A stretch of DNA of 64,000 nt, from NCBI GenBank assembly GCA_963377175.1, contig CAUJNA010003317.1:186001-250000 (forward strand). Reading direction: 5' to 3'. Under the pieces are notes generated by a model. That model did no database searches. It was given only the letters and a program-made list of their open reading frames with translations, and had not been told where the DNA came from. A program made the translations under genes and the position numbers. The DNA is from Effrenium voratum. Lineage: Eukaryota; Sar; Dinophyceae; Suessiales; Symbiodiniaceae. Shown piece by piece: positions 23,101-33,450 of this stretch (positions are counted from its first letter, which is position 1; each line of letters starts with the position of its first letter).

Positions 23101-26100
23101 TTAGGTGTTTGAGAGGCAACATCCTTGTCGACCCCACCCCACGCGGCATGTCTTGTTGTTAGGTGTTTGAGAGGCAACACCCTTTGCGTGTGTCCTGTTG
23201 TTAGTGCTCAAAAAGCTATCTTCCACTGCGCCTGAAGTGATCCAAAAATTGCGACAGAAGTGATCCGCAAATGCTCAAACTACGACCAAAGTGAGTGGAT
23301 TTCAGCTGCGACCAAAGTGATCCAAAAACTGCGACCAAAGTGATCCCCCCGCCATGATTGTGTTATGCCCCATTTACCAAAGCCATCTATTTGTTCCAAA
23401 AGGCCACCTATGCCCTTGAAGGTTCCTTTCTTGACAACTTCTTGCCACTGGCGTGTTTGCCGCTTGAAGCTTCTTTTCCTTGGTTCAAATGCGTGCAAAC
23501 TGTCGATAGGTCTTTAGGGCTCCCTTCCAGACAGATTCAGGCAACCGGTTTCCCCTTCTTCCCTGGTGTTTTCTCTGTTTCTTAATTCCCCCTTCCAGGT
23601 TGGATCTCGTTCTGCCTTTTCTTTTCTTTCCTTTCAGGACCCCCAGTGAGTGGAAGAAGAGCGACGGAACTCAGGCGGATGATCGGGGGGCCTTATGAAA
23701 AGTGCGTGCCCATAATTGTGAACCTCCTGTAGTCAGGTGTTAACATGATACCCCGAAGTTTGGGTCGTTGGAGTAGGGGATTCCCTGCAATGAGCGCAAG
23801 TTGCAGACTCGCAGCAGTTTCATTCGCTGGAAGCTGTTAGGTGCACACGAACAAATCCGACTTTGCGGTTGGACCAAGGGGAGGCGTCAAAAGCGCCGTC
23901 ATTCCACACCCCTCTTGGAATGCCAACTGAAACTGTATTGATAAACGCCTGTTTATGCAAATTGGGGGTGTCACGTCCCTGGTTTTAGTGGGATTTATCG
24001 CTGTTGGAGGGGAACACCCCATGCTAATAAACAAGAGTGTTCTGACTGGCAGTTTGTCCCGGTCAACATGGTCCCCCAACCCGTGTCCTCGTCGTAGATG
24101 AAGCGACGTGTTCATGAGGGGCATCTGTTGCTCAGCGACCTTCGATCGCCGGTCAGCCTTGTCTCGGAGGTAGGCTTGCTGCAACGTGCGGGGCGCTCTG
24201 CTTGTGGTTGTGTCATATGTGCCGTTCAAGAGCAGTGGATGTTCAAAGAGAATCCATATTGTAAGCCGATCATTTTCACTCCCTACAAATTGACCTGGAG
24301 CCTGAACATGAGAACCCCCAAAAGGTCATTCCTTCGGACCATGATCTTTCCCATGTTAATTCTAGCCTGGTGCTTTTGTCTGTCTTTTTGAGGCTACGCG
24401 ATCCCCTCTTTGGGGGGGGGGGCTCGGCTCATGGGATCTCAGGCGCACGGGTTTTGCTATTTGAGCGCCAGGGGACGTGGAAGTTGTCAGCTGGCAAGTG
24501 GTATGGCAGGGGGCCCGAGAAAAAGGATATGAAGAAGCGATTGGAAAAAGTCGGGCGTCGTTTTTTTTTTTTTTGGGGGGGGGGGGGGGCGTTTTGGTTG
24601 GTCTTGACGCTTCTTTTTTTTGTTTTTTTTCGGGAGGGATCCCCACTTGCGAACCGTTGCAAGTTGCCTGGTTGTGACATACCCGTGCTGCTGTTGCTTC
24701 TTTTTTTTTGGACCTGACAGTTGCCCGTCCTTTGAGGGCATGTCAACGTGCCCTTAGCCGTATCAAGGGTCCTCGATTTTCCAGATTGTGGCCTCTCACA
24801 AGAAGAGTGTGTTTGTGTGTTGGAGGAAGTACATTCGTCTACCAGGCCTACCGGTCTGTTTTTGAAGCCACCCCGTATGGCGGCTTCCGCCCTAAAAAAA
24901 AAAACAACACCACGAGACACGTGTCTGGCATGGTCAAGGCATGGTTCAACAGGCGCTAGTTCCCTCATTTGCGTTCGGCGCTCCATGATTCAGGCTTTCC
25001 ATCGAGGCCAAGGGCACCTACGCGAAATTTTTCCACATGGGGCAGCCCGCCACGAAACGCAGAAAATGAAGAGTGCCCCCTTGGTTTTCCCTGGGTTGAT
25101 TCGGTTGGTGGCTGTCAAAGCAATTCTAAACTCAACCCCTGAGCTCCATTTCGGACTTGATCGCCACTTTCTGGGTTTGGACCTTTTTAGTGGTAAACAA
25201 GAAGCGGTGGGACTGTTTTTGTTGCCAATCAACGAGAGACTAAAAGGTGCTCTCGACACCGCTACGCGGAGTCAAGTTCCTCGACGGAACTCATAGGGGC
25301 CAAGCGTGCGAAGCGGCCTCGCAGCGAAACAACCTCTCAACCCCTTGATCACCCTGGGGCCATGATTTTGACGGTTTTGCGGGGTAGTTGTTCAAGGGCC
25401 AGCAACCCCCCATCTCTTCTTTCCTAGGTTTTGCAGGTGCCCTTTTGCCAACTGTTTTGGTTGGGAGGGTTGCCCTACTAAAATAGACTATCGAAAAAAA
25501 TAATATAAAAAATCGGGCACCCTTATTCTAACCTCTGGACCTAGTTTCAGGTTCCCTTTTCTTCCAGGGCGACCAGGTCAGCTTGGCTTTGCTGCACCAA
25601 AATCCAGCCTCCCGAAGCGCCTCGGAGCCATTTTGGCCTTGAGGCGGGCAGCCCCCAAATTTGAATTCAGCTACTTCAATTCTGTTAAGAATATGTTTCT
25701 TATTTTCCTTGTTGGTTTGACAGGGTATCTATCACTACTGGAAACATGTTTGTTTTTTCCAGGGGACTCAAGCAAATGGAGGGCTAGGCTTGAGCCTTTG
25801 TTGGACCTGGACCGTTTTACTGTTGACCCTGCTTTTATAAGCCCCCTGATTGCTTATTTGTTAATAGGGCGTGTCCCCTTTTGGTGGGATTCGGACCACA
25901 AAAGTGTGTGTGTGACACCCTATTGGGATGGGTTTATTCATCTGCAGATCTTTATGGCTATTTGGTTGGATCTTTGGACTTTATTTTGTTGGTTGACATT
26001 ATGTGATTGGACCCACAAAAGGAGAATTACTTTTTACAGAGGGGGCGTTGCAGCAACCAAGCCATTAGTGGCAAGCAACAAGTCTAGGAGCTTGCCTTGG

Positions 26101-29100
26101 ACAATCAGAAAGCAAGACACGTTTCGGTGCGATGTCCCTGTTGTAGTTGGGCCCTGCAATACATAATATATATATATATAACATACACATATATATATAT
26201 ATACATATAGATATATATCATAGTAACACTAATTATATCATATATAACGGCCCAAGTGATTTTTGAAAGGGACTTTGGGTACTTTTAAGCCGAGTTCAGT
26301 CATGATCATGGAAGAGTGGGGTTTGTAGTTCTTTGGCCCCTGGTACTACATTCTACTCCCTGTGTGGCCCTGGATGCAGACCAGGCCCCCGGTTGGTTCC
26401 GCGGTCAACATGCCCTGTTTTTGTTGCGTGGCCGTTAAATTATTGGGAACCCCAGATTACCCCAGTTTCTTAAAAGGGCCCATTGTCTTCCTGGATGCAG
26501 ACCAGATTTTAAATCAGGCAACCCCTTAGCATGGTTGTTGTTTAGTGGTCGAAATTCCCACTCAACTGCTAAAATTGGAAAATGGTCGCTCCCCTTCCAA
26601 CGTCAACCAAGTTAGTGGTCGGCGGGTTCTTTTCTTGTCGGTCCAGCGCTCGAGGAAACGAGGCCGAGGATGAGGGCGTCCAGACTGCAGAGGACCAGTA
26701 ACTAAGGGAGCGCGGGTGAGTCCTTTCAGGACAGCCTTACCTAGGTCCCCCCGCTAGGTTCTCACCGTTTCTTTTTTGGGGGAGGGTTCCCCTGCTGAAT
26801 AGACCACAGAAAAAAGTTGGTACCCTTATTCTAACCTCGCTACTGGAGGACCTACCTTACCCTCCCTCCAACAATGAAAGTGGAGATGGGGCCTCCCCAA
26901 AAGGAAGGTAGTCTTCCAAAACCCTTCTCTCAGCTTCCATGATTGTTGGAGGGAGTGTCCTGGCTGTTGAGGGCTTTCAGGGAAAGCACACCTAACCTAA
27001 CCTCACCCGGCGCCAAACCAGGGAAGGTGATTAAAGGCAACCAGCCACGACGCTTGGTGCTTGGCAGAATTGGTACAAGACCATGACCTCCTTAGGGCAA
27101 CCAAATGGATCAACTACCAGGCCCATCGATTTTTCCGGAAAGGACACCTAATCAAGTACTCAACTACCAGGCCCATCGATTTTGCCGTAAAGGGCCACCT
27201 AATCAACTACTCAACTACCAGGGCCATCGATTTTGCCCAAAAGGGACACCTAATCAACTACTCAACTACCAGGGCCATCGATTTTGCCCAAAAGGGACAC
27301 CTAATCAACTACTCAACTACAGAGCCATCAATTTTTCCGTGAAGGGCCACCTAATCAGCTACTCACCTACCAGGACCATCGATTTTTCCCAAAAGGGACA
27401 CCCAACCAACTACTCAACTGCCAGGCCCATGGTTTTTCCGCCCATCGATTTTTCCGAAAAGGACACCTAATCAACTACTCATCTACCAGGGCCATCGATT
27501 TTTCCGAAAAGAACACGTAATCAACTACTCAACTACCAGGGCCATCGATTTTGCCCAAAAACACCTAATCAACTACTCAAGTACCAGGGCCAGAAATTTT
27601 GCCCAAAATGGACACCTAATCAACTACTCAACTAGGTACACGGCCCATAGTAGCCCGTGTAATATCGTTCGTTTTTTGGCTTCGGAGCAACCTGTCGAAG
27701 CTGCGATTACAGGGGGACAAGGAGAGCCCCGTCTGTCCCTCATGTAAAATGCGCCGAGACAGTGGGGAATTTCTTGCGTTCCCGAATCTCACTGGCACGC
27801 TGCTGTCAGAAGCTCATTTTTCCAGCCCCCAACTATCGTGTGTCAAGGATTTTGTCCCTCATGTAAAATGGCCGAGACAGTGGGGAATTTCTTGCGTTCC
27901 CGAATCCCACTGGCACGCTCATTTTTCCAGCCCCCAACTATCGTGTGTCAAGGATTTTGCCATGTTCAAGACTGCATGTTGCCTGGGAACCGCATGATGA
28001 ACTCTCTTTTCAATTGCCGACGGGGGGGAGGGGTCCTTAGTCTGTTCTTCACCCAAAGCGACGAGACGTAAGCCAGACAAGCGACGAGACAAGACCCAAC
28101 AAGCAGAAGCCACGCCGGTGGAAGCAGAGCAAGGGCGCAGCAGATGACGACTCCAGGATGCACACCAGGTGGACCACAAGAAAGGAACGTAGGCGCCTAA
28201 AGCCGAAAAGTCAAGCGGAAACCTATGTGGGCATACCGTGACAGCAGACACAAAGGACAAGATGGGGTCCGCTGGTTGGCATGCGACGTCCAGAAGAGAG
28301 TCCAAGTAAGGCAGCCCAACAGTGAAGAAAGGACCCAGCGCCGAGTGTGTGGAGAAGCAATGCGAGACGCCAGCCAAACGCAGCAAGACCATGAAGGCAA
28401 ACGCTAGACGAACATCTTCTGACACCAAGCTACAGCAAAACAAGACAGCTCAGCACACTAACAGAGAACATCACACACCCCACAGAAACAGGAAATAAAG
28501 AAGTTCTTGTCAAGCAAACTCGAAGAAGTCCACCCCCCCACCCCACCACCCCACCACCCCACCACCCCACCACACCAAAAAATCAAGAAAGCACAAAAAA
28601 CACAGAAAAAATGGAGTTCAAATACAAAAAACAACAAAGAATGGAGTTCGTCCCACGGGCGGCTGTGGGCGGTGGTCCAACTACCAGGGGCCATCGATTT
28701 TACCCAAAAGGGACACCTAATCAACTACTCAACTACCAGGGCCATCGATTTTGCCCCAAAAGGGACACCTAATCAACTACTCAACTACCAGGGCCATTGA
28801 TTTTGCCCAAAAGGGACACCTAATCAACTACTCAACTACCAGGGCCATCGATTTTGCCCCAAAGGGACACCTAATCAACTACTCAACTACCAGGGCCATT
28901 GATTTTGCCCAAAAGGGACACCTAATCAACTACTCAACTAACAGGGCCATCGATTTTGCCCCAAAAGGGACACCTAATCAACTACTCAACTACCAGGGCC
29001 ATCGGTTTTGCCCAAAAGGGACACCTAATCAACTACTCAACTACCAGGGCCATCGATTTTGCCCAAAAGGGACACCTAATCAACTACTCAACTACCAGGG

Positions 29101-32100
29101 CCATTGATTTTGCCCAAAAGGGACACCTAATCAACTACTCAACTACCAGGGCCATCGATTTTGCCCAAAAGGGTCACCTAATCAACTACTCAACTACCAG
29201 GGCCATCGATTTTGCCCAAAAGGGACACCTAATCAACTACTCAACTACCAGGGCCATTGATTTTGCCCAAAAGGGACACCTAATCAACTACTCAACTACC
29301 AGGGCCATCGATTTTGCCCAAAAGGGACACCTAATCAACTACTCAACTACCAGGGCCATTGATTTTGCCCAAAAGGGACACCTAATCAACTACTCAACTA
29401 CCAGGGCCATCGATTTTGCCCAAAAGGGACACCTAATCAACTACTCAACTACCAGGGCCATCGGTTTTGCCCAAAAGGGACACCTAATCAACTACTCAAC
29501 TACCAGGGCCATCGATTTTGCCCAAAAGGGACACCTAATCAACTACTCAACTACCAGGGCCATTGATTTTGCCCAAAAGGGACACCTAATCAACTACTCA
29601 ACTACCAGGGCCATCGATTTTGCCCAAAAGGGACACCTAATCAACTACTCAACTACCAGGGCCATTGATTTTGCCCAAAAGGGACACCTAATCAACTACT
29701 CAACTACCAGGGCCATCGATTTTGCCCCAAAAGGGACACCTAATCAACTACTCAACTACCAGGGCCATCGATTTTGCCCAAAAGGGACACCTAATCAACT
29801 ACTCAACTACCAGGGCCATTGATTTTGCCCAAAAGGGACACCTAATCAACTACTCAACTACCAGGGCCATCGATTTTGCCCAAAAGGGACACCTAATCAA
29901 CTACTCAACTACCAGGGCCATTGATTTTGCCCAAAAGGGACACCTAATCAACTACTCAACTACCAGGGCCATTGATTTTGCCCAAAAGGGACACCTAATC
30001 AACTACTCAACTACCAGGGCCATTGATTTTGCCCAAAGGGACACCTAATCAACTACTCAACTACACCTAGGGCCATCGGTTTTGCCCAAAAGGGACACCT
30101 AATCAACTACTCAACTACCAGGGCCATCGGTTTTGCCCAAAAGGGACACCTAATCAACTACTCAACTACCAGGGCCATTGATTTTGCCCAAAAGGGACAC
30201 CTAATCAACTACTCAACTACCAGGGCCATTGATTTTGCCCAAAAGGGACACCTAATCAACTACTCAACTACCAGGGCCATCGGTTTTGCCCAAAAGGGAC
30301 ACCTAATCAACTACTCAACTACCAGGCCCATCGGTTTTGCCCAAAAGGGACACCTAATCAACTACTCAACTACCAGGCCCATCGGTTTTGCCCAAAAGGG
30401 ACACCTAATCAACTACTCAACTACCAGGCCCAAAAGGGACACCTCGATTTTGCCCAAAAGGGACACCTAAACTACAATTTTTGCCCAAAAGGGACACCTA
30501 ATCAACTACTCAACTACCAGGGCCATTGATTTTGCCCAAAAGGGACACCTAATCAACTACTCAACTAGCAGGGCCATCGATTTTGCCCAAAAGGGACACT
30601 TAATCAACTACTCAACTACCAGGGCCATTGATTTTGCCCAAAAAGGGACACCTAATCAACTACTCAACTACCAGGGCCATCGGTTTTGCCCAAAAGGGAC
30701 ACCTAATCAACTACTCAACTACCAGGGCCATCGGTTTTGCCCAAAAGGGACACCTAATCAACTACTCAACTACCAGGGCCATCGGTTTTGCCCAAAAGGG
30801 ACACCTAATCAACTACTCAACTACCAGGGCCATCGGTTTTGCCCAAAAGGGACACCTAATCAACTACTCAACTACCAGGGCCATCGATTTTGCCCAAAAG
30901 GGACACCTAATCAACTACTCAACTACCAGGGCCATCGGTTTTGCCCAAAAGGGACACCTAATCAACTACTCAACTACCAGGCCATCGATTTTGCCCAAAA
31001 GGGACACCTAATCAACTACTCAACTACCAGGGCCATCGGTTTTGCCCAAAAGGGACACCTAATCAACTACTCAACTACCAGGGCCATCGGTTTTGCCCAA
31101 AAGGGACACCTAATCAACTACTCAACTACCAGGCCCATCGGTTTTGCCCAAAAGGGACACCTAATCAACTACTCAACTACCAGGCCCATCGGTTTTGCCC
31201 AAAAGGGACACCTAATCAACTACTCAACTACCAGGGCCATCGATTTTGCCCAAAAGGGACACCTAATCAACTACTCAACTACCAGGGCCATCGGTTTTGC
31301 CCAAAAGGGACACCTAATCAACTACTCAACTACCAGGGCCATCGATTTTGCCCAAAAGGGACACCTAATCAACTACTCAACTACCAGGGCCATCGGTTTT
31401 GCCCAAAAGGGACACCTAATTCTCCACGTGGGTTCGTTCGACTCCCCGGGCTCTGCCACAGGACTCGCGCTTCTTCGGCCTGGCGGCGGGCTTCGACTCC
31501 TTCAGCAACGCGGGCAAGGAGCTGATCATCCAGTACCAGGCCCAGCGGAGGGCCGGTTTGAGGTAGTGGGCGAGGCTGAAGAGCCCTGAAGTGCTGAGTT
31601 ACCCAAGGGAAAGCCAACAAGGTCCTGCAGCTAGGTGCCCTTTAACCGTTTCTTTTTGAGGGGAGGGTTCCGCTACTAAAGTAGACTGCAGAAAAAAGGG
31701 TACCCGGGTACCCTTATTCAAATCTCGCTACTGGAGGACCCAGCCAACAAGGCATGAGTCATGTTCAACTTGTCCAGACTCCTGGTGTAAGAAGCAGTGC
31801 ATAGGCGAAGTACGAGAAGGACATCGAGTGCGGCGGCGGCTACGTCAAGGTAGGCCCCAAGCTCGACGACCCCAAGACCTTCGGCGACCCCACTCCTTAC
31901 AATGTCATGTTCGGTCCGGACAAGTGCGGCTACACTAAGCGCACTCACCTGATCTTCAGCTACAAGGGCAAGAACGTTCTGAAGAAGACCGACCTGCCTT
32001 ATAAGCAGGAGGGTGAGGGTACCTCGCACGTGTACAGGCTGATCCTGAAGCCTGACAACACTGCCAAGGTGGAGATTGATGGGGAGCAGGTCTACGAAGG

Positions 32101-32689
32101 CTCCTTGAAGGAGGACTGGGAGATGCTGGCCGCCAAGGAGATCAAGGATCCTGATGACAAGAAGCCCAGCGACTGGGTCGATGACAGCATGATGGACGAT
32201 CCTGAGGACAAGAAGCCGGACGGCTGGGTGGAGGAGAAGCGAATCGTGGATGCCAACGCCAAGAAGCCAGACGACTGGGATGATGAGGAGGATGGCGAGT
32301 GGGAGGCACCCATGATTGACAACCCCGACTACAAGGGTGAGTGGACCATTAAGCGCATTTCCAACCCTGCCTACAAGGGCTTCTGGGAGGCCAAGAAGAT
32401 TGCCAACCCTGAGTATGTTGATGACGACAGCCTCTACAAGTATGATGACTTTGGTTTCATCGGCTTCGACTTGTGGCAGGTCAAGGGCAACACCATTTTT
32501 GACAACGTCATCATCACCGATGATGTGGCTGAGGCGGACAAGTTTGTGGCAAAGTGGAAGGCGCTGAGTGAAGTTGAGAAGGCCAAGAAGAAGGAGGAGG
32601 ATGACAAGAAGGCTGAGGAAGCCAAGGCAGCAGCCAGCAGCGACTCCAAGGATGACGACGATGACGACGATGCTGATTCTGAGGATTGA
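20122..32689 (+). CDS. CALR: Calreticulin, copy 2 (seven exons, complete)
   Basis: Endoplasmic-reticulum calcium-binding lectin chaperone. Exons: 20122-20185, 21946-21994, 23638-23674, 24472-24505, 26655-26692, 31462-31539 and 31805-32689. The 1185 nt give 394 residues plus TGA with no stop, close to the usual family length (about 400). Order: signal peptide (MPFRSTLCLGALATASG), lectin N-domain starting KVYFSETF, both calreticulin signatures (KYEKDIECGGGYVKV; VMFGPDKCG), P-domain repeats, and an acidic Ca-binding tail ending DDDADSED. The usual KDEL/HDEL retrieval signal is missing. Donors are GT, GA, GC, GC, GA, GC and all acceptors are AG|G. Intron 5 (4.8 kb) contains the 51-bp satellite. 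ATG lies just after CCAGG, a plausible spliced-leader acceptor, but trans-splicing cannot be shown here. Confidence 0.9.
20250..20380. mobile_element. Family C element, copy C3
   Basis: Left end CCATTTGCTTCAGAATATG, followed by family words TTTAAAGTGACTTCACTACT and CTTCCAGGGGG. The right terminal repeat is not intact. It lies in intron 1 of calreticulin copy 2. Confidence 0.45.
21946..21994 (+). CDS. CALR: Calreticulin copy 2, exon 2 (KVYFSETFGSGWESRW)
   Basis: First conserved block of the lectin domain. Acceptor CCAG|GCAAGG; donor CGCTG|GACAG, a GA donor, leaving a split tryptophan codon that the next exon's first G completes. Confidence 0.8.
22665..22760. repeat. Short tandem repeat around CTCGCTTCGGTCCTAG
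   Basis: Four imperfect units of about 25 bp (CGCTTCGGTCCTAGTT with variable spacers) in intron 2 of calreticulin copy 2, directly before the 58-bp minisatellite. Confidence 0.6.
22779..23203. repeat. 58-bp minisatellite, about 7 copies
   Basis: Unit begins GTGTTTGAGAGGCAACATCC and ends GGCATGTCTTGTTGTTAG. One unit is truncated (near 23010-23045) and the last is degraded. In intron 2 of calreticulin copy 2. Frames on the minus strand stay open only because the unit repeats. Confidence 0.85.
23226..23347. repeat. Degenerate tandem repeat (GCGACCAAAGTGATCC)
   Basis: Five imperfect units sharing GACCAAAGTGATC with variable spacers, immediately after the 58-bp array in the same intron. Confidence 0.6.
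23638..23674 (+). CDS. CALR: Calreticulin copy 2, exon 3 (TPSEWKKSDGTQ)
   Basis: A 37-nt micro-exon. Acceptor TCAG|GACC, donor CTCAG|GCGG (GC). It completes the Trp codon and supplies the SEWKKSDGTQ block of the lectin domain. Confidence 0.8.
24472..24505 (+). CDS. CALR: Calreticulin copy 2, exon 4 (GTWKLSAGKWY)
   Basis: A 34-nt micro-exon for the SAGKWYG motif conserved in calreticulins (SSGKFYG in animals). Acceptor CCAG|GGG, donor TATG|GCAGG (GC). Confidence 0.78.
25424..25544. mobile_element. Family A inverted-repeat element, copy A5
   Basis: CTAGGTTTTGCAGGTGCCC at the left, CTCTGGACCTAG at the right, core GGGTTGCCCTACTAAAATAG. It has an AT-rich internal expansion (AAAAAATAATATAAAAAA) and lies in intron 4 of calreticulin copy 2. 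Confidence 0.55.
25672..25783. mobile_element. Family C element, copy C4
   Basis: Contains GGGTATCTATCACTACTGGA, TTTTTTCCAGGGGACTCAAG and CAAATGGAGG, matching the right half of copy C6. In intron 4 of calreticulin copy 2. Confidence 0.5.
26160..26250. repeat. (TA)n microsatellite
   Basis: Dense TA/TATACA repeats in intron 4 of calreticulin copy 2. Confidence 0.75.
26530..26611. mobile_element. Family B element, copy B3, with 4-bp target duplication
   Basis: Internally deleted copy (82 bp): CATGGTTGTTG at the left, CAACGTCAACCAAG at the right. Directly flanked by TTAG on both sides, as expected for transposon insertion with a 4-bp target-site duplication. Confidence 0.65.
26655..26692 (+). 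CDS. CALR: Calreticulin copy 2, exon 5 (NEAEDEGVQTAE)
   Basis: A 38-nt micro-exon matching the family's KGIQT/GLQTS region. Acceptor CGAG|GAAAC; donor GCAGAG|GACC, a GA donor whose next bases repeat the start of exon 6 (GAC). Confidence 0.8.
26741..26854. mobile_element. Family A inverted-repeat element, copy A6
   Basis: CTAGGTCCCCCCGCTAGG at the left, CTACTGGAGGACCTA at the right. The flanks read CCTTAC on both sides, a possible 6-bp target duplication. It lies 48 bp into intron 5 of calreticulin copy 2. Confidence 0.65.
27108..27640. repeat. Degenerate outlying block of the 51-bp satellite
   Basis: About ten diverged units (CATCGATTTTTCCG variants, length-variable) of the same family as the main array, separated from it by about 1 kb of unrelated DNA. 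The high divergence suggests an older edge. Confidence 0.8.
27641..28680. other. Non-satellite segment interrupting the 51-bp array
   Basis: About 1 kb without satellite units. It begins with a roughly 100-bp tandem duplication (GGGGAATTTCTTGCGTTCCC and CCAACTATCGTGTGTCAAGG each occur twice, 27760-27960) and ends with a (CCACCCCA)n run near 28530-28570. A 174-codon minus-strand open frame (27919-28443) has no recognisable domain. Confidence 0.5.
28681..31419. repeat. 51-bp satellite array, about 53 copies, in calreticulin copy 2 intron 5
   Basis: Unit: ACCAGGGCCATCGATTTTGC, then CCAAAAGGGACACCTAATCA, then ACTACTCAACT. Units differ mainly at one site: CGATT, TGATT or CGGTT. The first half alternates C and T types in an order that nearly repeats every nine units (about 459 bp); the second half (from about 30060) is mostly the CGG type. 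Because 51 is a multiple of three, long frames (for example 28956-29822) stay open without being genes. Confidence 0.95.
31462..31539 (+). CDS. CALR: Calreticulin copy 2, exon 6 (DSRFFGLAAGFDSFSNAGKE)
   Basis: Continues LIIQYQ. Acceptor CACAG|GAC, donor CCAG|GCCC (GC). Identical by eye over all 78 nt to exon 6 of copy 3, unlike the upstream exons. Confidence 0.88.
31631..31743. mobile_element. Family A inverted-repeat element, copy A7
   Basis: CTAGGTGCCC at the left, CTACTGGAGGACCCAG at the right, with GGGTACCC duplicated in the core. It makes up most of the 265-bp intron 6 of calreticulin copy 2 (31540-31804), so this intron is largely one element, as expected for an introner. Confidence 0.65.
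31805..32689 (+). CDS. CALR: Calreticulin copy 2, exon 7 (signatures, P-domain, tail)
   Basis: Acceptor ATAG|GCGAAG. An uninterrupted 885 nt holding two thirds of the protein; it differs from copy 3 at about four synonymous positions. It ends ADSED-TGA with no retention tetrapeptide. Confidence 0.92.
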   Translation, partial: AKYEKDIECGGGYVKVGPKLDDPKTFGDPTPYNVMFGPDKCGYTKRTHLIFSYKGKNVLKKTDLPYKQEGEGTSHVYRLILKPDNTAKVEIDGEQVYEGSLKEDWEMLAAKEIKDPDDKKPSDWVDDSMMDDPEDKKPDGWVEEKRIVDANAKKPDDWDDEEDGEWEAPMIDNPDYKGEWTIKRISNPAYKGFWEAKKIANPEYVDDDSLYKYDDFGFIGFDLWQVKGNTIFDNVIITDDVAEADKFVAKWKALSEVEKAKKKEEDDKKAEEAKAAASSDSKDDDDDDDADSED

Positions 32690-32712
32690 GCCAGCAGCTC
32701 TCATGCTGGCTC
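32688..32712 (+). other. Stem-loop overlapping the copy 2 stop codon
   Basis: GAGCCAGCA and TGCTGGCTC form a perfect 9-bp stem with a 7-nt loop, starting inside TGA. The equivalent position in copy 3 (GAGCCGGCGATGCTGACTC) pairs poorly and copy 1 lacks it, so a conserved role is unlikely. Confidence 0.55.
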
Positions 32713-33332
32713 TTTCTAGTTTTGCGGGGAAATTAGTCTCAGGCTCCGATAGGTTGCCAAGAATCGGCTTCGCACCGTAGTTCAGTGCATCAACTGGTTT
32801 GTCAGGAACACTGAAGTTGATGCAACTTGGTTTGTTCTTCTTTTTCCATGCTACTCATGGCTCGGACCAGCAACCTTGAGCCGACATCTCACCCAGATTA
32901 CGTAAGGCTGAAGCCTTCAACGCCGGGTCTCGCGCATTCGTCATGTCAGCCGCGGCCCCCCGCAGCGGCGCATGGCTGGCGCCACAGCGACAGGCGACAG
33001 GCCGTCCAAGCAGAGACGGTACCTGGAGAGACCAGAACAGACCTCACTCGCTGCTTTGCGCAGTAGTGAAACGCGCCAGCCTTTGCCCGGTTGCATTTTG
33101 AGGGTTGTTACTTTAAACCACCACTTTCGGGTCATTTTGTGGAAGCACTTGAAGCTTGTCAACATAGGGGTCCGGATGCTAGTGAATCTTTAATGTCTTG
33201 AACTTTTTTCGCACATCATATTGCTCTCCCAACCTGCAACCGAGTATTTGGGCAGGGCTTACCATCAAACCTGGACCTGAAGCTTTGTGACATCTGGGAC
33301 AACTGCAGATCCGCAGCCGTGCAGATTCTCTA

Positions 33333-33450
33333 CTAGGTCCCCCAGCTAGGAGCCCTTTTAGTGTTTCTTTGTTTTGGGGAGGGTTCCGTACTAAAATAGA
33401 CTAGAAAAAAGTTGGTACCCTTACTCTAACCTCTCTACTGGAGGACCTAG
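33333..33450. mobile_element. Family A inverted-repeat element, copy A8
   Basis: Best-preserved ends of the family: CTAGGTCCCCCAGCTAG at the left and CTACTGGAGGACCTAG at the right. Flanked by TCTA on both sides, a candidate 4-bp target duplication. Confidence 0.7.

Noticed and set aside
25619..25641. Spliced-leader-like word (AGCCATTTTGGC within TCGGAGCCATTTTGGCCTTG)
   Set aside because: Only about 14 of 22 positions agree with the dinoflagellate spliced leader, the matching core is self-complementary at its ends, and no gene follows; it lies in a calreticulin intron.
28751..31011. Long open frames (up to 288 codons) reading HLINYSTTRAIDFAQKG repeats
   Set aside because: They lie wholly on the 51-bp satellite; 51 is a multiple of three, so any stop-free unit stays open. 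No start context, splice sites or codon bias suggest coding.
32827..33066. GC-rich open frame after calreticulin copy 2
   Set aside because: No domain, no splice support; arginine/proline-rich content is expected from GC-rich DNA.
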